Numbered from the stretch's first letter, positions 49,295 to 59,637 are shown. The stretch is 64,000 nt of DNA from Clostridia bacterium UC5.1-1D2 (GCA_001304855.1 BBZN01000012.1:61121-125120), one strand, 5' to 3'. A program made the numbers and translations. Notes: generated by a model not told the origin, from the sequence alone.

Positions 49295-50264
49295 ATGGAA
49301 AATAAGAACAGAAGTACCTTGAAAGAAGGCATGCATGATTTCCTTAAAAGCAAAGGAAACGTTGTAGTTTTTTTGTTTATATGGCGGCTGCCATGACTGC
49401 AGTGCCGGGATTTGCGACTGTAGATAATAACCTTAATGTGATAAAGCAGGCTGCAATACCGGCCATTACCTGTCTGGGTATGACTTTTGTGCTGATGACA
49501 GGAGGGATCGATCTGTCGCTGGGGTATAATGTGGGGCTGTGCAGCTACCTGTTCGGGCAGTTTGCCATATTATGGGGAATCAATCCGGTTTTGGCTGCTT
49601 TGATGACGATCATGGTTGGCATGACTGTCGGATTATGCAATGGAATATTGGTTCAATGTGTTAAGATTCCGGCATTTATTGTTACGCTGGGGACGGGGTA
49701 TATCATCTTTGGTGTTGCGCAGATTCTGAGCAACGGTTCCGTTCTTTCCGGTATTCCCAGAGAAGTGCTGGCATATGGGCGCACAGAAATTTTAGGACTG
49801 ACGGCAAACGTGTACTATGCATTGGTTGTGATGGTTGTATGCTACACCATCCTTCACCGTACGATATTCGGACGTTCCCTGTCCGCCCTGGGACTTAATC
49901 TGGAAGCGGCCAGGATCAGTGGAATCAACGCGGCGTGGATTCATGTGATGGCGTATGTCATATGCGGCGCATTGACGGCATTTGCAGCAATTCTCATGAC
50001 TCTGCGGGTCGGATCCGCATCTCCTGTTATGGGCGGCACAAGCTATACATTTGAAGCCATAACCGCTGCAATTCTGGGAGGGGCCAGCCTGGCAGGAGGA
50101 GCCGGTTCTGCCATTGGATCCATATTTGGCGTTTTTATAATTATTATCATTGAAAATGGAATCAGTTTGCTAGGCGTTAATTATTACTTCTACCAGGCGG
50201 TTTTGAGTATTGTGATTCTTTGCGCTATGGTTTTTGAGAAACTCAAAACCGTAAACTTCAGTGA
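49295..50264 (+). CDS. Rbs-type ABC permease 2 (frameshifts near both ends)
   Basis: The second BPD_transp_2 permease, about 323 residues: AIPAITCLGMTFVLMTGGIDLSLGYNVG, GILVQCVKIPAFIVTLGTGYIIFG, GLNLEAARISGINAAWIHV and EAITAAILGGASLAGGAGS. The N-terminus MENKNRSTLKEGMHDFLKSK (ATG 49295) joins the rest after one base is restored near 49380. As written, the frame runs on into the ATPase. If one A is restored in the A-run at 50245-50248, the gene ends KLKNRKLQ at TGA 50262-50264, just before a GGAGG site and ATG for the ATPase. I therefore treat the fusion as an artefact and give that end. Confidence 0.75.
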
Positions 50265-50280
50265 TACGGAGGAATGTGGT

Positions 50281-51802
50281 ATGGGTGAAAAACTGTTAGA
50301 AATGCGGGGCATTACAAAGTACATCTTTGACGCCTACGGAAAAGCCATTAAAAACGCGACTGTCCGTATCCTCAGCAATGTTGACTTCGACCTGGAATAT
50401 GGGGAGGTTCATATTCTTGTAGGTGAAAACGGAGCGGGTAAGTCCACGCTGATGAAAGTTCTTGGAGGGGTCATTGAGCAGGATGAAGGGGAGGTCTGTC
50501 TGGAAGGGAAGCCCTATCATGTACATAACACGCGGGAGGCGCGGGACTGGGGTATCGCATTTATCCATCAGGAATTGAATCTCTGTGTGAATCTGGACAT
50601 TGCCCATAATATTTTCCTGGGCAGGGAGCCTGTAAAGCATGGTTTTGTAGATGAGAAAAGGATGTACGAAAACAGCCGGGAATTATTGTCGTCCTTCGGT
50701 TATGACGACATGGATCCGCATATGCTTGTCAGCGATTTGTCAACGGCAAAGCAACAGGTAGTGGAAATTGTCAAGGCAATGTCATATTCATCGAAGATTG
50801 TTATAATGGATGAACCTACAGCCAGCCTGACGCAGAAAGAAATAGAACATTTGTTCCGATTGATCAGGAAGCTGAAAGCAGACGGGGTGAGCGTGATTTA
50901 TATCTCCCACCGTTTTGACGAATTGACTGAGATTGGGGACAGGCTGACTGTATTGAGAGACGGGCAGTCCATTGCTACCATGTCCATGCAGGATTTTGAT
51001 TACGATCAGGTGGTACAGCTTATGGTTGGGCGTACTCTGGGAAAGATGTATGACTGTAAGCATGTGCCTATGGAGGAGGTTATACTGGAGGTTAAGGGGC
51101 TTAAAATCTCGCCGCGCACAGAACCGATGGATCTGTGCGTACACCGGGGGGAGATTGTAGGTATAGGGGGGCTGGTGGGTTCTGGAAGAACGGAACTGGC
51201 AAAAAGCATATTCGGCGCAAGAAAAAAATATGGAGGAACCATGGTTTTTAAGGGAGAGGCGGCAGAAGCCCTCACGCCATTTGATTCCGTTGCCAAAGGC
51301 CTTATTTATTTGTCGGAAGACAGGAAGGCCGAAGGCCTTGTGATTGATAAAAGTATATGTGAGAATATATCCCTGTCATCCCTGCACCGTATTTTTCCAA
51401 AGGGATTTATAAGTTACAGGAAAGAAGAAAAGATTGCGGTTCAATATGCAGGTACATTAAATATCATCTGCAGAAATGTAAAGCAGATAGTCAACACTTT
51501 GTCCGGGGGAAACCAGCAGAAAGTGCTTTTTTCCCGGTGCATGGCCGCAAAGCCCGATTTGCTGATCCTTGATGAGCCTACCCGGGGCATTGACGTCAAT
51601 GCAAAAGCAGAAATCTACCATATTATTGATCAGATTGCCATGGAAGGAGTAGCAATACTGATGATTTCATCTGAATTACCTGAATTAATCGGTATGAGTG
51701 ACAGAATCTATGTGATGGGCAAGGGGACGGTCAACTGTGAAATTAAAAGAAAAAGAAAATATGACTCAGGAATATATCCTGCATGCCACATTGGGGAATT
51801 AA
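50281..51802 (+). CDS. Rbs-type ABC ATPase with two cassettes (frameshift near the end)
   Basis: Sugar-import ATPase of the RbsA/MglA type, about 506 residues, powering the two permeases. Cassette 1: HILVGENGAGKSTLMKVLGG, IHQELNLCVNLDIAHNIFLG, the signature region LSTAKQQVVEIVKAM (weak, as usual in this family) and IVIMDEPTASL. Cassette 2 has a degenerate Walker A (GLVGSGRTELAKSIFG) and NTLSGGNQQKVLFSRCM with LLILDEPTRGIDV. An extra A near 51751-51756 shifts the last residues; removing it gives ENMTQEYILHATLGN at TAA 51800-51802, just before the terminator. The start is ATG 50281, with GGAGG at 50269-50273. Confidence 0.88.
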
Positions 51803-51807
51803 TCCCA

Positions 51808-51844
51808 AAGGCCCGGCTGCCAAATGACGGCAGCCGGGCCTTTT
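51808..51844 (+). terminator. Terminator of the sugar operon
   Basis: AAGGCCCGGCTGCC (51808-51821) pairs perfectly with GGCAGCCGGGCCTT (51829-51842), followed by T residues. Its position supports the corrected ATPase end at 51802. Confidence 0.95.
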
Positions 51845-51885
51845 AGCCATTTCCTTTATTTCCGCATATTGTGGATAAAACTTGA

Positions 51886-52688
51886 TTAAACATGTTTGCT
51901 CGATGAGAGCTTTAAAATATATTCAACCCTGTTCTGGATAATAAAAGGAGTGAAGGGCTTCTGAATAATTTCACAGATTCCAATCTCCATAAGCTTGTTT
52001 ATTTTCTGGTAAGAATCCTCGGCTGTGATAGCCATCACCGGGGTATCCTGGAGAAGGTTTTCACGCTTGGCAGCTTTCATCATTGTGTAACCGTCCATTA
52101 CAGGCATAATAATGTCTAAGAGCACCAGCGCTATATCGCGGCCTGTTGTCTGAGCATTTTCAAACCCTCCAGGCCATTGCTGGCTTCCAGAATCGTATAT
52201 TTGTCTTCCAATGCAGAGCGGATAATGGCGCGGTTAACTGCAATATCCTCAACAATCAACAGGGTATCAGGCTGATGAAGTTTTTTGTCAGGGTGTTGTT
52301 TTTCTGATAATTCAATGAGATTATTCACACGCAGAAGCACGAGCTCCGGTGTGTACGGCTTTGCAATTACATCCTGGGCGCCTATTTGTATACCGTTGAG
52401 AATATTTTCCTCATATGTCTCAGAGGTTACCAGAATCACCGGTATCTCCTTATACCGTTCGGTTCCTCTCAGATGTTTTAAAAAGGTGAAGCCATCCATT
52501 ACGGGCATGATAATGTCCAAAAGAATCAAGGATATAGGCTCCGGCGATTGTTCCAATATCTCTTTTGCGCTGGCTCCGTTGTCTGCTTCGATAATATTGT
52601 AATTATCGGCTAGAATCACAGACAGTATTTTGCGGTTCATCTCCACATCATCTACGATAAGAATGGTCCGCTTTTCATTTGTGTTCAT
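51886..52688 (-). CDS. Protein with two receiver (REC) domains and no output domain (frameshifted)
   Basis: About 267 residues made only of two response-regulator receiver domains. REC1: ILIVDDVEMNRKILSVILAD, the phosphorylation site LILLDIIMPVMDGFTFLKHL, ILVTSE and IAKPYTPELVL. REC2: LLIVEDIAVNRAIIRSALED, LDIIMPVMDGYTMMKA, AITAED and IQKPFTPFII. A missing base near 52138-52141 separates them as written. No helix-turn-helix, GGDEF or other effector follows, and there is no kinase nearby. It may act as a phosphate sink or as an adaptor by protein contact. The start is ATG 52688. The 52689-52848 gap is AT-rich and should hold its promoter. Confidence 0.87.
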
Positions 52689-52848
52689 AGTAGTTCTCCT
52701 ATAGTATTCTTAAGATTTGAGGAAAAACTTTTTCTTATTCTTTCTACAATATTATACAAGATTTGGGAGGAATTGTATACATAATATTAATAAAATAAAC
52801 GAATTATGGAAAAATAAACATAAAAAAGCGCGTTGGAATAAAATAAAA

Positions 52849-52872
52849 GCACCAGAATACAGATTCTGATGC
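52849..52872 (-). terminator. Terminator of tRNA-Gly
   Basis: On the minus strand GCATCAGAAT pairs with ATTCTGGTGC (one G-T pair) around CTGT, followed by TTTTATTTTATT. Confidence 0.85.
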
Positions 52873-52933
52873 CATAATAGATATCTTTCTGATTCCCCAT
52901 GCCAAAGGATCTGAGAGAATCGGAGCGATTGAA

Positions 52934-53004
52934 AGCAGATGACGGGAATCGAACCCGCCTCCTCAGCTTGGGAAGCTGATATTCTACCAATGAACTACAT
53001 CTGC
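52934..53004 (-). tRNA. tRNA-Gly(CCC)
   Basis: Acceptor GCAGATG/CATCTGC, D arm TAGTTCATTGGTAGAATA, anticodon loop TTCCCAA (anticodon CCC, reads GGG), and T arm GGGTTCGATTCCC. CCA is not encoded. Confidence 0.95.
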
Positions 53005-53017
53005 AAAGTACTTTTAT

Positions 53018-53045
53018 ATTATAGCACGTTTTTTTAATTAATCAA
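53018..53045 (-). promoter_or_regulatory. Promoter of tRNA-Gly
   Basis: On the minus strand TTGATT (53045-53040), 16 bases, TATAAT (53023-53018). Confidence 0.75.
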
Positions 53046-53187
53046 GCAGGATTTGGAAAAAATTATTGAAAGTCTGCTGCGAGTGCATATTTTTAACAGT
53101 CCAAAACTTGCCAAACGAATCTAAATGTGTTTTAATACTATATGATAAAACACGTACGTATGTACACACCAGATATGGAGGATTGTG

Positions 53188-55107
53188 ATGGCAAAGGAAC
53201 AATATAATGCGGACAGTATTACAGTGCTGGAGGGGTTGGAAGCAGTGCGCAAGCGTCCGGGTATGTATATAGGAGGTGTTGGCTCAAAAGGTTTAAACCA
53301 TCTGATATATGAAATTATAGACAATGCAGTGGACGAGCATCTGGCAGGTTTCTGCAGCAGCGTCTGGGTGACTCTGGAGGCGGACGGCTCCTGTACTGTA
53401 AAGGATAACGGCCGCGGCATTCCGGTGGGCATGCACAAGAAAGGCATATCGGCAGCGAGGATCGTACTCTCCACACTCCATGCAGGGGGGAAATTCGATA
53501 ACGATGCATACAAAACCAGCGGAGGACTTCACGGTGTGGGCTCCTCCGTAGTTAATGCCCTGTCGGCCCATATGGACGTTAAAGTTTACAGGGACGGATG
53601 TATCTACCACGATGAATATGAACGGGGACTGCCCATTATCAAGCTTGAAAATGGGCTTCTTCCTGTGATTGGAAAGTCAAGGGAAACCGGAACCAGAATC
53701 AATTTTCTTCCGGATGGGGATATTTTCGAGAAAACACGGTTCAAGGCGGACTGGTTAAAGAGCCGCCTCCATGAGACTGCCTATTTAAATCCCCAGCTTT
53801 CTCTTCACTATGAAAACAAACGGCCCGGGGAGGAGGAAAAGGTGACTTTTCACGAGCCGGACGGCATTATCTCCTATGTTAAACAGCTGAACTCAGGCAA
53901 GAGCGCAGTCCATGAGCCTATCTATTTTAAGGGGACTGTGGACAAGGTGGAGGTGGAGGCTGCCATTCAGTTTGTGGATACCTTCGAGGAAAATATCCTG
54001 GGCTTCTGCAACAATATTTTCACACAGGAGGGAGGCACCCACCTGGCAGGCTTTAAAACAAAGTTTACGGCCCTGATCAATACCTATGCCAGAGAGCTGG
54101 GAATATTAAAGGAAAAGGACGCCAATTTTACAGGTGCAGATACACGGAACGGCATGACGGCTGTGATTGCCATTAAACACCCGGACCCAATCTTTGAGGG
54201 CCAGACAAAGACGAAGCTGGCCAGCGCCGATGCCACAAAGGCTGTATTTACGGTTACCGGGGACGAGCTTCAACTCTATTTTGACCGGAATGTGGAGGTT
54301 TTGAAGGGGGTCATCGGCTGTGCTGAGAAGTCTGCCAAGATCCGAAGGGCGGAGGAAAAGGCTAAGACCAATATGCTTACCAGATCCCGATTTTCCTTTG
54401 ACAGCAACGGTAAGCTGGCCAACTGTGAAAGCCGTGATGCCGGTAACTGCGAGATATTTATCGTGGAGGGAGATTCCGCAGGCGGCTCTGCCAAGACGGC
54501 CAGAAACCGTAAATACCAGGCCATCCTTCCCATCCGCGGCAAGATTCTTAATGTGGAGAAGGCTTCCATGGACAAGGTGCTGGCCAACGCAGAGATAAAA
54601 ACCATGATAAATACCTTTGGCTGCGGCTTTTCCGAAGGTTACGGCAACGATTTTGATATTACAAAGCTTCGCTATAACAAGATTATCCTGATGACGGACG
54701 CCGATGTGGACGGAAGCCATATCGACACCCTTCTGCTCACGTTTTTGTACCGGTTCATGCCGGAGCTGATCTACAATGGACATGTGTATATTGCAATGCC
54801 CCCTCTCTTTAAGGTGATTCCCAAGCGGGGGCAGGAACAGTATCTTTATGACGAGAAGGAGCTGGAGCGTTACCGCAAGACCCACGCAGGGGATTTTACC
54901 CTTCAGCGTTACAAAGGTCTTGGGGAGATGGATGCGGAGCAGCTGTGGGAGACGACTCTGGACCCGGAGCGGCGGGTGCTGAAAAGGGTGGAGATTGAGG
55001 ACGCCAGAATGGCCTCTGAGATCACAGAATTGTTAATGGGAAGTGAAGTGGCCCCGCGCCGCGCCTTTATCTATGAGCACGCGGACGAGGCGGAGATCGA
55101 CGCTTAG
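53188..55107 (+). CDS. Type IIA topoisomerase subunit B (ParE/GyrB-like)
   Basis: The ATPase subunit of a second gyrase-like enzyme, 639 residues, intact. It has the GHKL ATP site (IYEIIDNAVDEH, KDNGRGIPVGMH, TSGGLHGVGSSVVNAL), the transducer domain and the Toprim domain (FIVEGDSAGGSAKTARNR, PIRGKILNVEKA, LMTDADVDGSHI). It ends with ALFLEL-like MGSEVAPRRAFIYEHADEA. The ATG at 53188 has GGAGG seven bases before it. The gene is next to a subunit A gene and not beside dnaA, which suggests topoisomerase IV (parE) or a Lachnospiraceae gyrase paralogue; I leave the symbol blank because sequence alone does not separate the two here. Confidence 0.92.
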   Translation: MAKEQYNADSITVLEGLEAVRKRPGMYIGGVGSKGLNHLIYEIIDNAVDEHLAGFCSSVWVTLEADGSCTVKDNGRGIPVGMHKKGISAARIVLSTLHAGGKFDNDAYKTSGGLHGVGSSVVNALSAHMDVKVYRDGCIYHDEYERGLPIIKLENGLLPVIGKSRETGTRINFLPDGDIFEKTRFKADWLKSRLHETAYLNPQLSLHYENKRPGEEEKVTFHEPDGIISYVKQLNSGKSAVHEPIYFKGTVDKVEVEAAIQFVDTFEENILGFCNNIFTQEGGTHLAGFKTKFTALINTYARELGILKEKDANFTGADTRNGMTAVIAIKHPDPIFEGQTKTKLASADATKAVFTVTGDELQLYFDRNVEVLKGVIGCAEKSAKIRRAEEKAKTNMLTRSRFSFDSNGKLANCESRDAGNCEIFIVEGDSAGGSAKTARNRKYQAILPIRGKILNVEKASMDKVLANAEIKTMINTFGCGFSEGYGNDFDITKLRYNKIILMTDADVDGSHIDTLLLTFLYRFMPELIYNGHVYIAMPPLFKVIPKRGQEQYLYDEKELERYRKTHAGDFTLQRYKGLGEMDAEQLWETTLDPERRVLKRVEIEDARMASEITELLMGSEVAPRRAFIYEHADEAEIDA

Positions 55108-55130
55108 AACTTGAGGAGAAGTGAAATATT

Positions 55131-57363
55131 ATGCCAGAAAAAATAGTAAGAACGGAATACAGCGAGGAAATGCAGCGCAGCTACATGAATTATTCCATGA
55201 GCGTTATCACGGCCAGGGCCATTCCCGACGCCAGGGACGGATTAAAGCCGGTGCAGCGCCGGGTCCTCTACGATATGAGCGAGCTGCGCTTGGATCACGA
55301 TAAACCCCACAGAAAGTCGGCCCGTATCGTAGGCGATACCATGGGTAAATACCATCCCCACGGAGACAGCTCCATCTACGAGACGCTGGTTGTCATGAGC
55401 CAGGAGTTCAAAAAAGGGATGGCCCTTGTGGACGGCCACGGAAACTTTGGCTCCATTGAAGGGGACGGAGCTGCGGCCATGCGTTATACGGAAGCCCGTC
55501 TGGAGAAATTTGCCCAGGAGGTGTATCTGAAGGACCTGGACAAGACGGTGAATTTTATACCAAACTACGATGAGACAGAGAAAGAGCCTGAGGTGCTTCC
55601 CGTACGGGTGCCCAATCTTTTGATTAATGGAGCCGAGGGCATTGCAGTGGGCATGAGCACCAGCATTCCTCCCCACAATCTGGGGGAGGTCATCGATGTG
55701 GTGAGAACCTACATCGACGATCCCCAGGCGTCTGTGGCGCAGCTGATGGAGTATATGCCGGGGCCGGATTTCCCTACAGGGGGAATTATTGCCAATAAGA
55801 GCGATCTTCCGGGGATTTATGAGACGGGCGTGGGAAAGATCAAGCTCAGGGGAAGGTTCGAGGTGGAACTTGGAAAGCGGAAGGCAGATAAGGATAAGCT
55901 GATTATCTCGGAGATACCTTACACCATGATAGGCGCAGGCATCAACAAGCTTCTGGTGGATATAGCGGATCTGGTGGAGAGCAAGAAACTGTCCGATGTG
56001 GTGGATATTTCCAACCAGTCCAACAAAGAGGGAATCCGCATAGTGCTGGAACTGCGCAAGGATGCGGACATTGATAAGATAAAGAACATTTTATATAAAA
56101 AGACAAAGCTGGAGGATACCTTCGGCGTCAATATGCTGGCCATAGTGGACGGCCGCCCCGAAACCTTGGGCCTTCGGGGAATCCTGAAGAATTTTCTGAA
56201 TTTCCAGTACCAGAACACGGAGCGCAAATACAATGTGCTTCTCCAGAAAGAGCTGGATAAAAGGGAGGTTCAGGAGGGGCTTATGAAAGCCTGCGACTGC
56301 ATCGATTTGATCATCGCTGTGCTCAGGGGCTCGAAAAATCTGAAGGATGCCAAGGCCTGCCTGACTTCAGGGGATGTGACCAACATTCAGTTTAAGACGC
56401 CCGGCTTTGAGGAGGATGCAAAAAAACTGCATTTTACCGAGCGCCAGGCTTCCGCAATCCTGGAGATGCGTCTCTATAAACTCATCGGACTGGAAATTCT
56501 GGCTCTTGAGAAGGAGCATAAGGAAACCTTAAGGAAGATAGCGGAATATAGTAAGATTTTGGGCAGCCGGGCGGAGATGAACCGGGTAATAAAGGAAGAT
56601 CTGGCGGCTATCAGAAAGGAATTTGCCCTTCCGCGGAAAACGTTTATTGAAGATGGCGCTGAAGCCGTGTACGATGAATCGGCGGTGGAGGTCCAGGAGG
56701 TTGTATTTGTACTGGATAAGTTCGGTTACTGCAAATGCCTGGACAAGAACACCTACGAGCGGAATCAGGAGACAGTGGATACAGAGCAGGTACACGTGGT
56801 CAGGTGCCTGAATACGGATAAGATTTGCTTCTTTACCGCAAGCGGAAGCATGTATCAGATAAAGGTATTGGATATACCGGCAGGGAAGCTGCGGGATAAG
56901 GGGACGCCCATAGAGAATCTCAGCAAGTTTGACGGAACCAGGGATACCATTCTCTTTCTCTCCGGCTGGGAGAACATGAAGGGAAGGATCTTTGTGTTTG
57001 CTACCAGGATGGCTATGGTAAAGCAGGTCCCGCTGAGGAATTTGAGACAAACAACCGGATGGTAGCCGCAACCAAGCTCCAGGAGGGGGATCAGCTGGCG
57101 GCAGTGATTCCTGTGGAGGGGCAGAGGGAAGTGGCGCTTCAGACCACAGGCGGGGTGTTCCTGCGGTTTATGCTGGAGGAAATATCTGTGCTGAAAAAAG
57201 CTTCCAGGGGCGTTAGGGGCATCAAGCTGGCTAAGAATGAGGAGCTGGAAAGGCTGTATCTCATCGGGAGGATCCGATTATCGATTATAAAGGCAAAGAG
57301 GTGCATCTGAACCGGCTGAAGATTGCCAAAAGAGACGGAAAAGGGAGTAAGGTCCGCATGTAG
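55131..57363 (+). CDS. Type IIA topoisomerase subunit A (ParC/GyrA-like, two frameshifts)
   Basis: The DNA-cleaving subunit, about 744 residues. Winged-helix part: [46 protein letters not shown] and the catalytic tyrosine in [13 protein letters not shown] (about residue 120). The coiled-coil and C-terminal beta-pinwheel follow. I do not see the gyrase-specific GyrA box (QRRGGKG type), so relaxation or decatenation is more likely than supercoiling. One base is missing at 57029-57031 (gives [14 protein letters not shown]) and another at 57266-57268 (gives [13 protein letters not shown]); the corrected stop is TAG 57361-57363. It lies 23 bases after subunit B. Confidence 0.92.
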
Positions 57364-57388
57364 GACCGGCGCTTCCCGGGTATAAAAG

Positions 57389-57431
57389 AATGCTGCAAAA
57401 CACCGTAGTTCACCGGGCGCTTTGCAGCATT
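57389..57431. terminator. Hairpin between convergent parC-like and CheW genes
   Basis: AATGCTGCAAA (57389-57399) pairs with TTTGCAGCATT (57421-57431). The stem is long and the T-run is short (TTTCT). It probably stops both transcripts. Confidence 0.7.
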
Positions 57432-57433
57432 TC

Positions 57434-58256
57434 TCATAAGCTTTTTTCCAACGCCTCCTCCAGGCGGGAGGAAAGTGCGTCAATATTAAGTTCAAATATC
57501 AGTTCCTGGTGCTTAGGGCTTTCCAGCACGTTGAGTATGTAGGAACTCTGATGTTTCATAAACTCCTGTTCTTTCCATTCCAGAGGGACAAATCTTCGAT
57601 TCCCTCAATTTCATCCACGGCGATGCCCAGATTGACTCCGTCCAGAATCAGAACCATTGCCCTGTAAATGGAGGTGCGGAAAATGTCTTTTGTCTCGTCC
57701 ATCAGGCCAAGGATAACAGGAACGGTTTCCTCCTTTATACCTCTCAGAATATCCTTGAGGCAGGTATCACGTGTACAGTTGGCGCAGTCCTGGAGGCAGT
57801 CCTCTACTTCCTGGGCAGCCTGTGGAGCTTCTTGTGAGGCGCATCAATTTTCCGGAGATGAAAGGATACGGTCTGGTTATCTGTGTGAAAAGAGTCGTAC
57901 CATTTACCAAAGGCGCACTGGTGAGGATTCTTGGCAAGGAGGAAGGGCTCGCCTGCGTGGGCGGAACGCTCCAACTCCTTAACCCAGTTCAGATGATCCT
58001 GTTTTCTGGCTTCGATCATTTCCTCAAATTCCATACAGTCGTCAGACAGGGAATTCATCCCAAGCTCAGTGCGGAGATCCACCAGTGAAATGACCCGACT
58101 TCCCTGTCGGAACATTCCCATGACACCGGCAGGAGCATGGGCTACCTTCTCATACTTCGGCATCTGACGGATACTGGAGAGATAGCGGCTGTTCATACAA
58201 TAAAGAGAACCGTCAACCCTGAATTTTACATAGGGGTATTTTCTTGATTCATCCAT
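57434..58256 (-). CDS. CheW protein with an inserted CZB zinc-sensing domain (two frameshifts)
   Basis: About 275 residues. The CheW N-half (YPYVKFRVDGSLYCMNSRYL to VISLVDLRTELGMNSL) is followed by a CZB-like domain (HLNWVKELERSAHAGEPF, CAFGKWYDSFH, HLRKIDAPHKKLH) with the three-His, one-Cys pattern. After it comes a short region with four cysteines in DCLQDCANCTRDTCLKD. The CheW C-half then resumes (IYRAMVLILDGVNLGIAVDEIEGIEDLSPL, HQELIFELNIDAL). One base is missing at 57813-57815 and another at 57584-57586; restoring both gives one frame ending at 57434. CheW couples chemoreceptors to CheA; CZB domains sense zinc or hypochlorous acid. No other chemotaxis gene is in the window. Confidence 0.82.
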
Positions 58257-58551
58257 AATTCAATACCTTTCTTGTTCTAAAACCAATACTGGCTGATTTG
58301 ATTATAAAGTACCAAAAGAAAGAATTCAAGCTAAATAACACAATAAAATATAATGCTGCATTAAAAAATGTAATATGTAACAATTTTAAAATAAATAGAA
58401 AATACACAAAAAACAGGGGATGTACGCCGTAGAAATACAAATGTGCGCAAAAGGCGAATTTCCTGTTGCAATTTTTCCGGTTTTGGTATAGGATAAGGAA
58501 AGATTCCCCCACGGGAAGATTAAAAAGGACAATGAGGAGAATGAAGGAACT
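58257..58551. other. Gap between CheW-CZB and asd
   Basis: AT-rich and without a gene. A TATAAT-type box for the leftward CheW gene lies near 58300-58310 on the minus strand. The asd promoter should lie in the right half. I see no lysine riboswitch or other recognised RNA motif. Confidence 0.5.
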
Positions 58552-59637
58552 ATGGAAAAGAAATTAAAAGTCGGCGTATTAGGAGCAACAGGCATGGTAG
58601 GCCAGAGATTTATTTCCCTGCTGGAAAACCATCCCTGGTATGAGGTGGTAACGGTAGCTGCCAGTCCACGTTCAGCAGGAAAAACCTATGAGGAAGCAGT
58701 GGGGGACCGCTGGAAAATGACCACTCCTATGCCTGAGGCGGTTAAGAAGCTGGCTGTGATGAATGTAAATGAAGTGGAAGCTGTGGCTGCAAGCGTGGAT
58801 TTTGTATTCAGCGCAGTGGATATGACAAAGGATGAGATCAAGGCCATAGAGGAAGCTTATGCAAAGACTGAGACTCCCGTTGTCTCCAATAACAGCGCCC
58901 ACCGCTGGACTCCCGATGTGCCTATGGTTGTGCCGGAGATCAACCCGGAACATTTTGAAGTGATTCCCTTCCAGAAAAAGCGCCTGGGAACGAAACGGGG
59001 ATTTATTGCAGTAAAGCCAAACTGTTCAATCCAGAGCTATGCGCCTGCCCTCACTGCATGGAAGGAGTTTGAACCATACGAGGTGGTGGCTGCTACTTAT
59101 CAGGCTATATCCGGCGCAGGAAAGACCTTTAAAGACTGGCCTGAGATGGAGGGGAATATTATTCCTTACATCGGAGGCGAGGAGGAGAAGAGCGAGCAGG
59201 AGCCCCTGCGCCTCTGGGGAAAGGTTGAGGACGGGGTCATTGTAAAGGCTCAGAGTCCGGTTATCACCTGCCAGTGTATCCGCGTTCCGGTTCTGAACGG
59301 CCATACGGCTGCCGCCTTCGTGAAGTTTAAGAAGAAGGTGACGAAAGAAGAACTTATCAGAAAGCTGAGGGAGTATAAAGGAGAACCGCAGGAGCTGAAT
59401 CTTCCAAGTGCGCCCGGGCAGTTTATCCGGTATCTGGAGGAGGATAACCGTCCACAGGTAACTGCAGATGTGGATTTTGAACATGGAATGGGTATATCCA
59501 TCGGCCGTCTGAGAGAGGATACGGTTTATGATTATAAATTTGTAGGGTTGTCCCACAATACGGTCCGGGGCGCTGCAGGAGGAGCGGTTCTCTGTGCGGA
59601 ACTTCTGACAGCCAAGGGTTATATTCAGGCAAAGTAA
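58552..59637 (+). CDS. asd: Aspartate-semialdehyde dehydrogenase
   Basis: Makes aspartate semialdehyde from aspartyl phosphate with NADPH, on the way to lysine, diaminopimelate, threonine and methionine. 361 residues, intact. It has the NADPH site KVGVLGATGMVGQRFISLL, the nucleophile in AVKPNCSIQSYAPAL, then YQAISGAGKTF, CQCIRVPVLNGHTAAAFVKF with its catalytic His, and NTVRGAAGGAVLCAELL. The length and motifs match the archaeal/fungal-type ASADH subgroup also found in Clostridia. It stands alone, with a terminator after it. Confidence 0.95.
   Translation: MEKKLKVGVLGATGMVGQRFISLLENHPWYEVVTVAASPRSAGKTYEEAVGDRWKMTTPMPEAVKKLAVMNVNEVEAVAASVDFVFSAVDMTKDEIKAIEEAYAKTETPVVSNNSAHRWTPDVPMVVPEINPEHFEVIPFQKKRLGTKRGFIAVKPNCSIQSYAPALTAWKEFEPYEVVAATYQAISGAGKTFKDWPEMEGNIIPYIGGEEEKSEQEPLRLWGKVEDGVIVKAQSPVITCQCIRVPVLNGHTAAAFVKFKKKVTKEELIRKLREYKGEPQELNLPSAPGQFIRYLEEDNRPQVTADVDFEHGMGISIGRLREDTVYDYKFVGLSHNTVRGAAGGAVLCAELLTAKGYIQAK

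Noticed and set aside
58257..58551. Lysine riboswitch before asd
   Set aside because: No recognisable lysine-aptamer core and no terminator hairpin in the gap.
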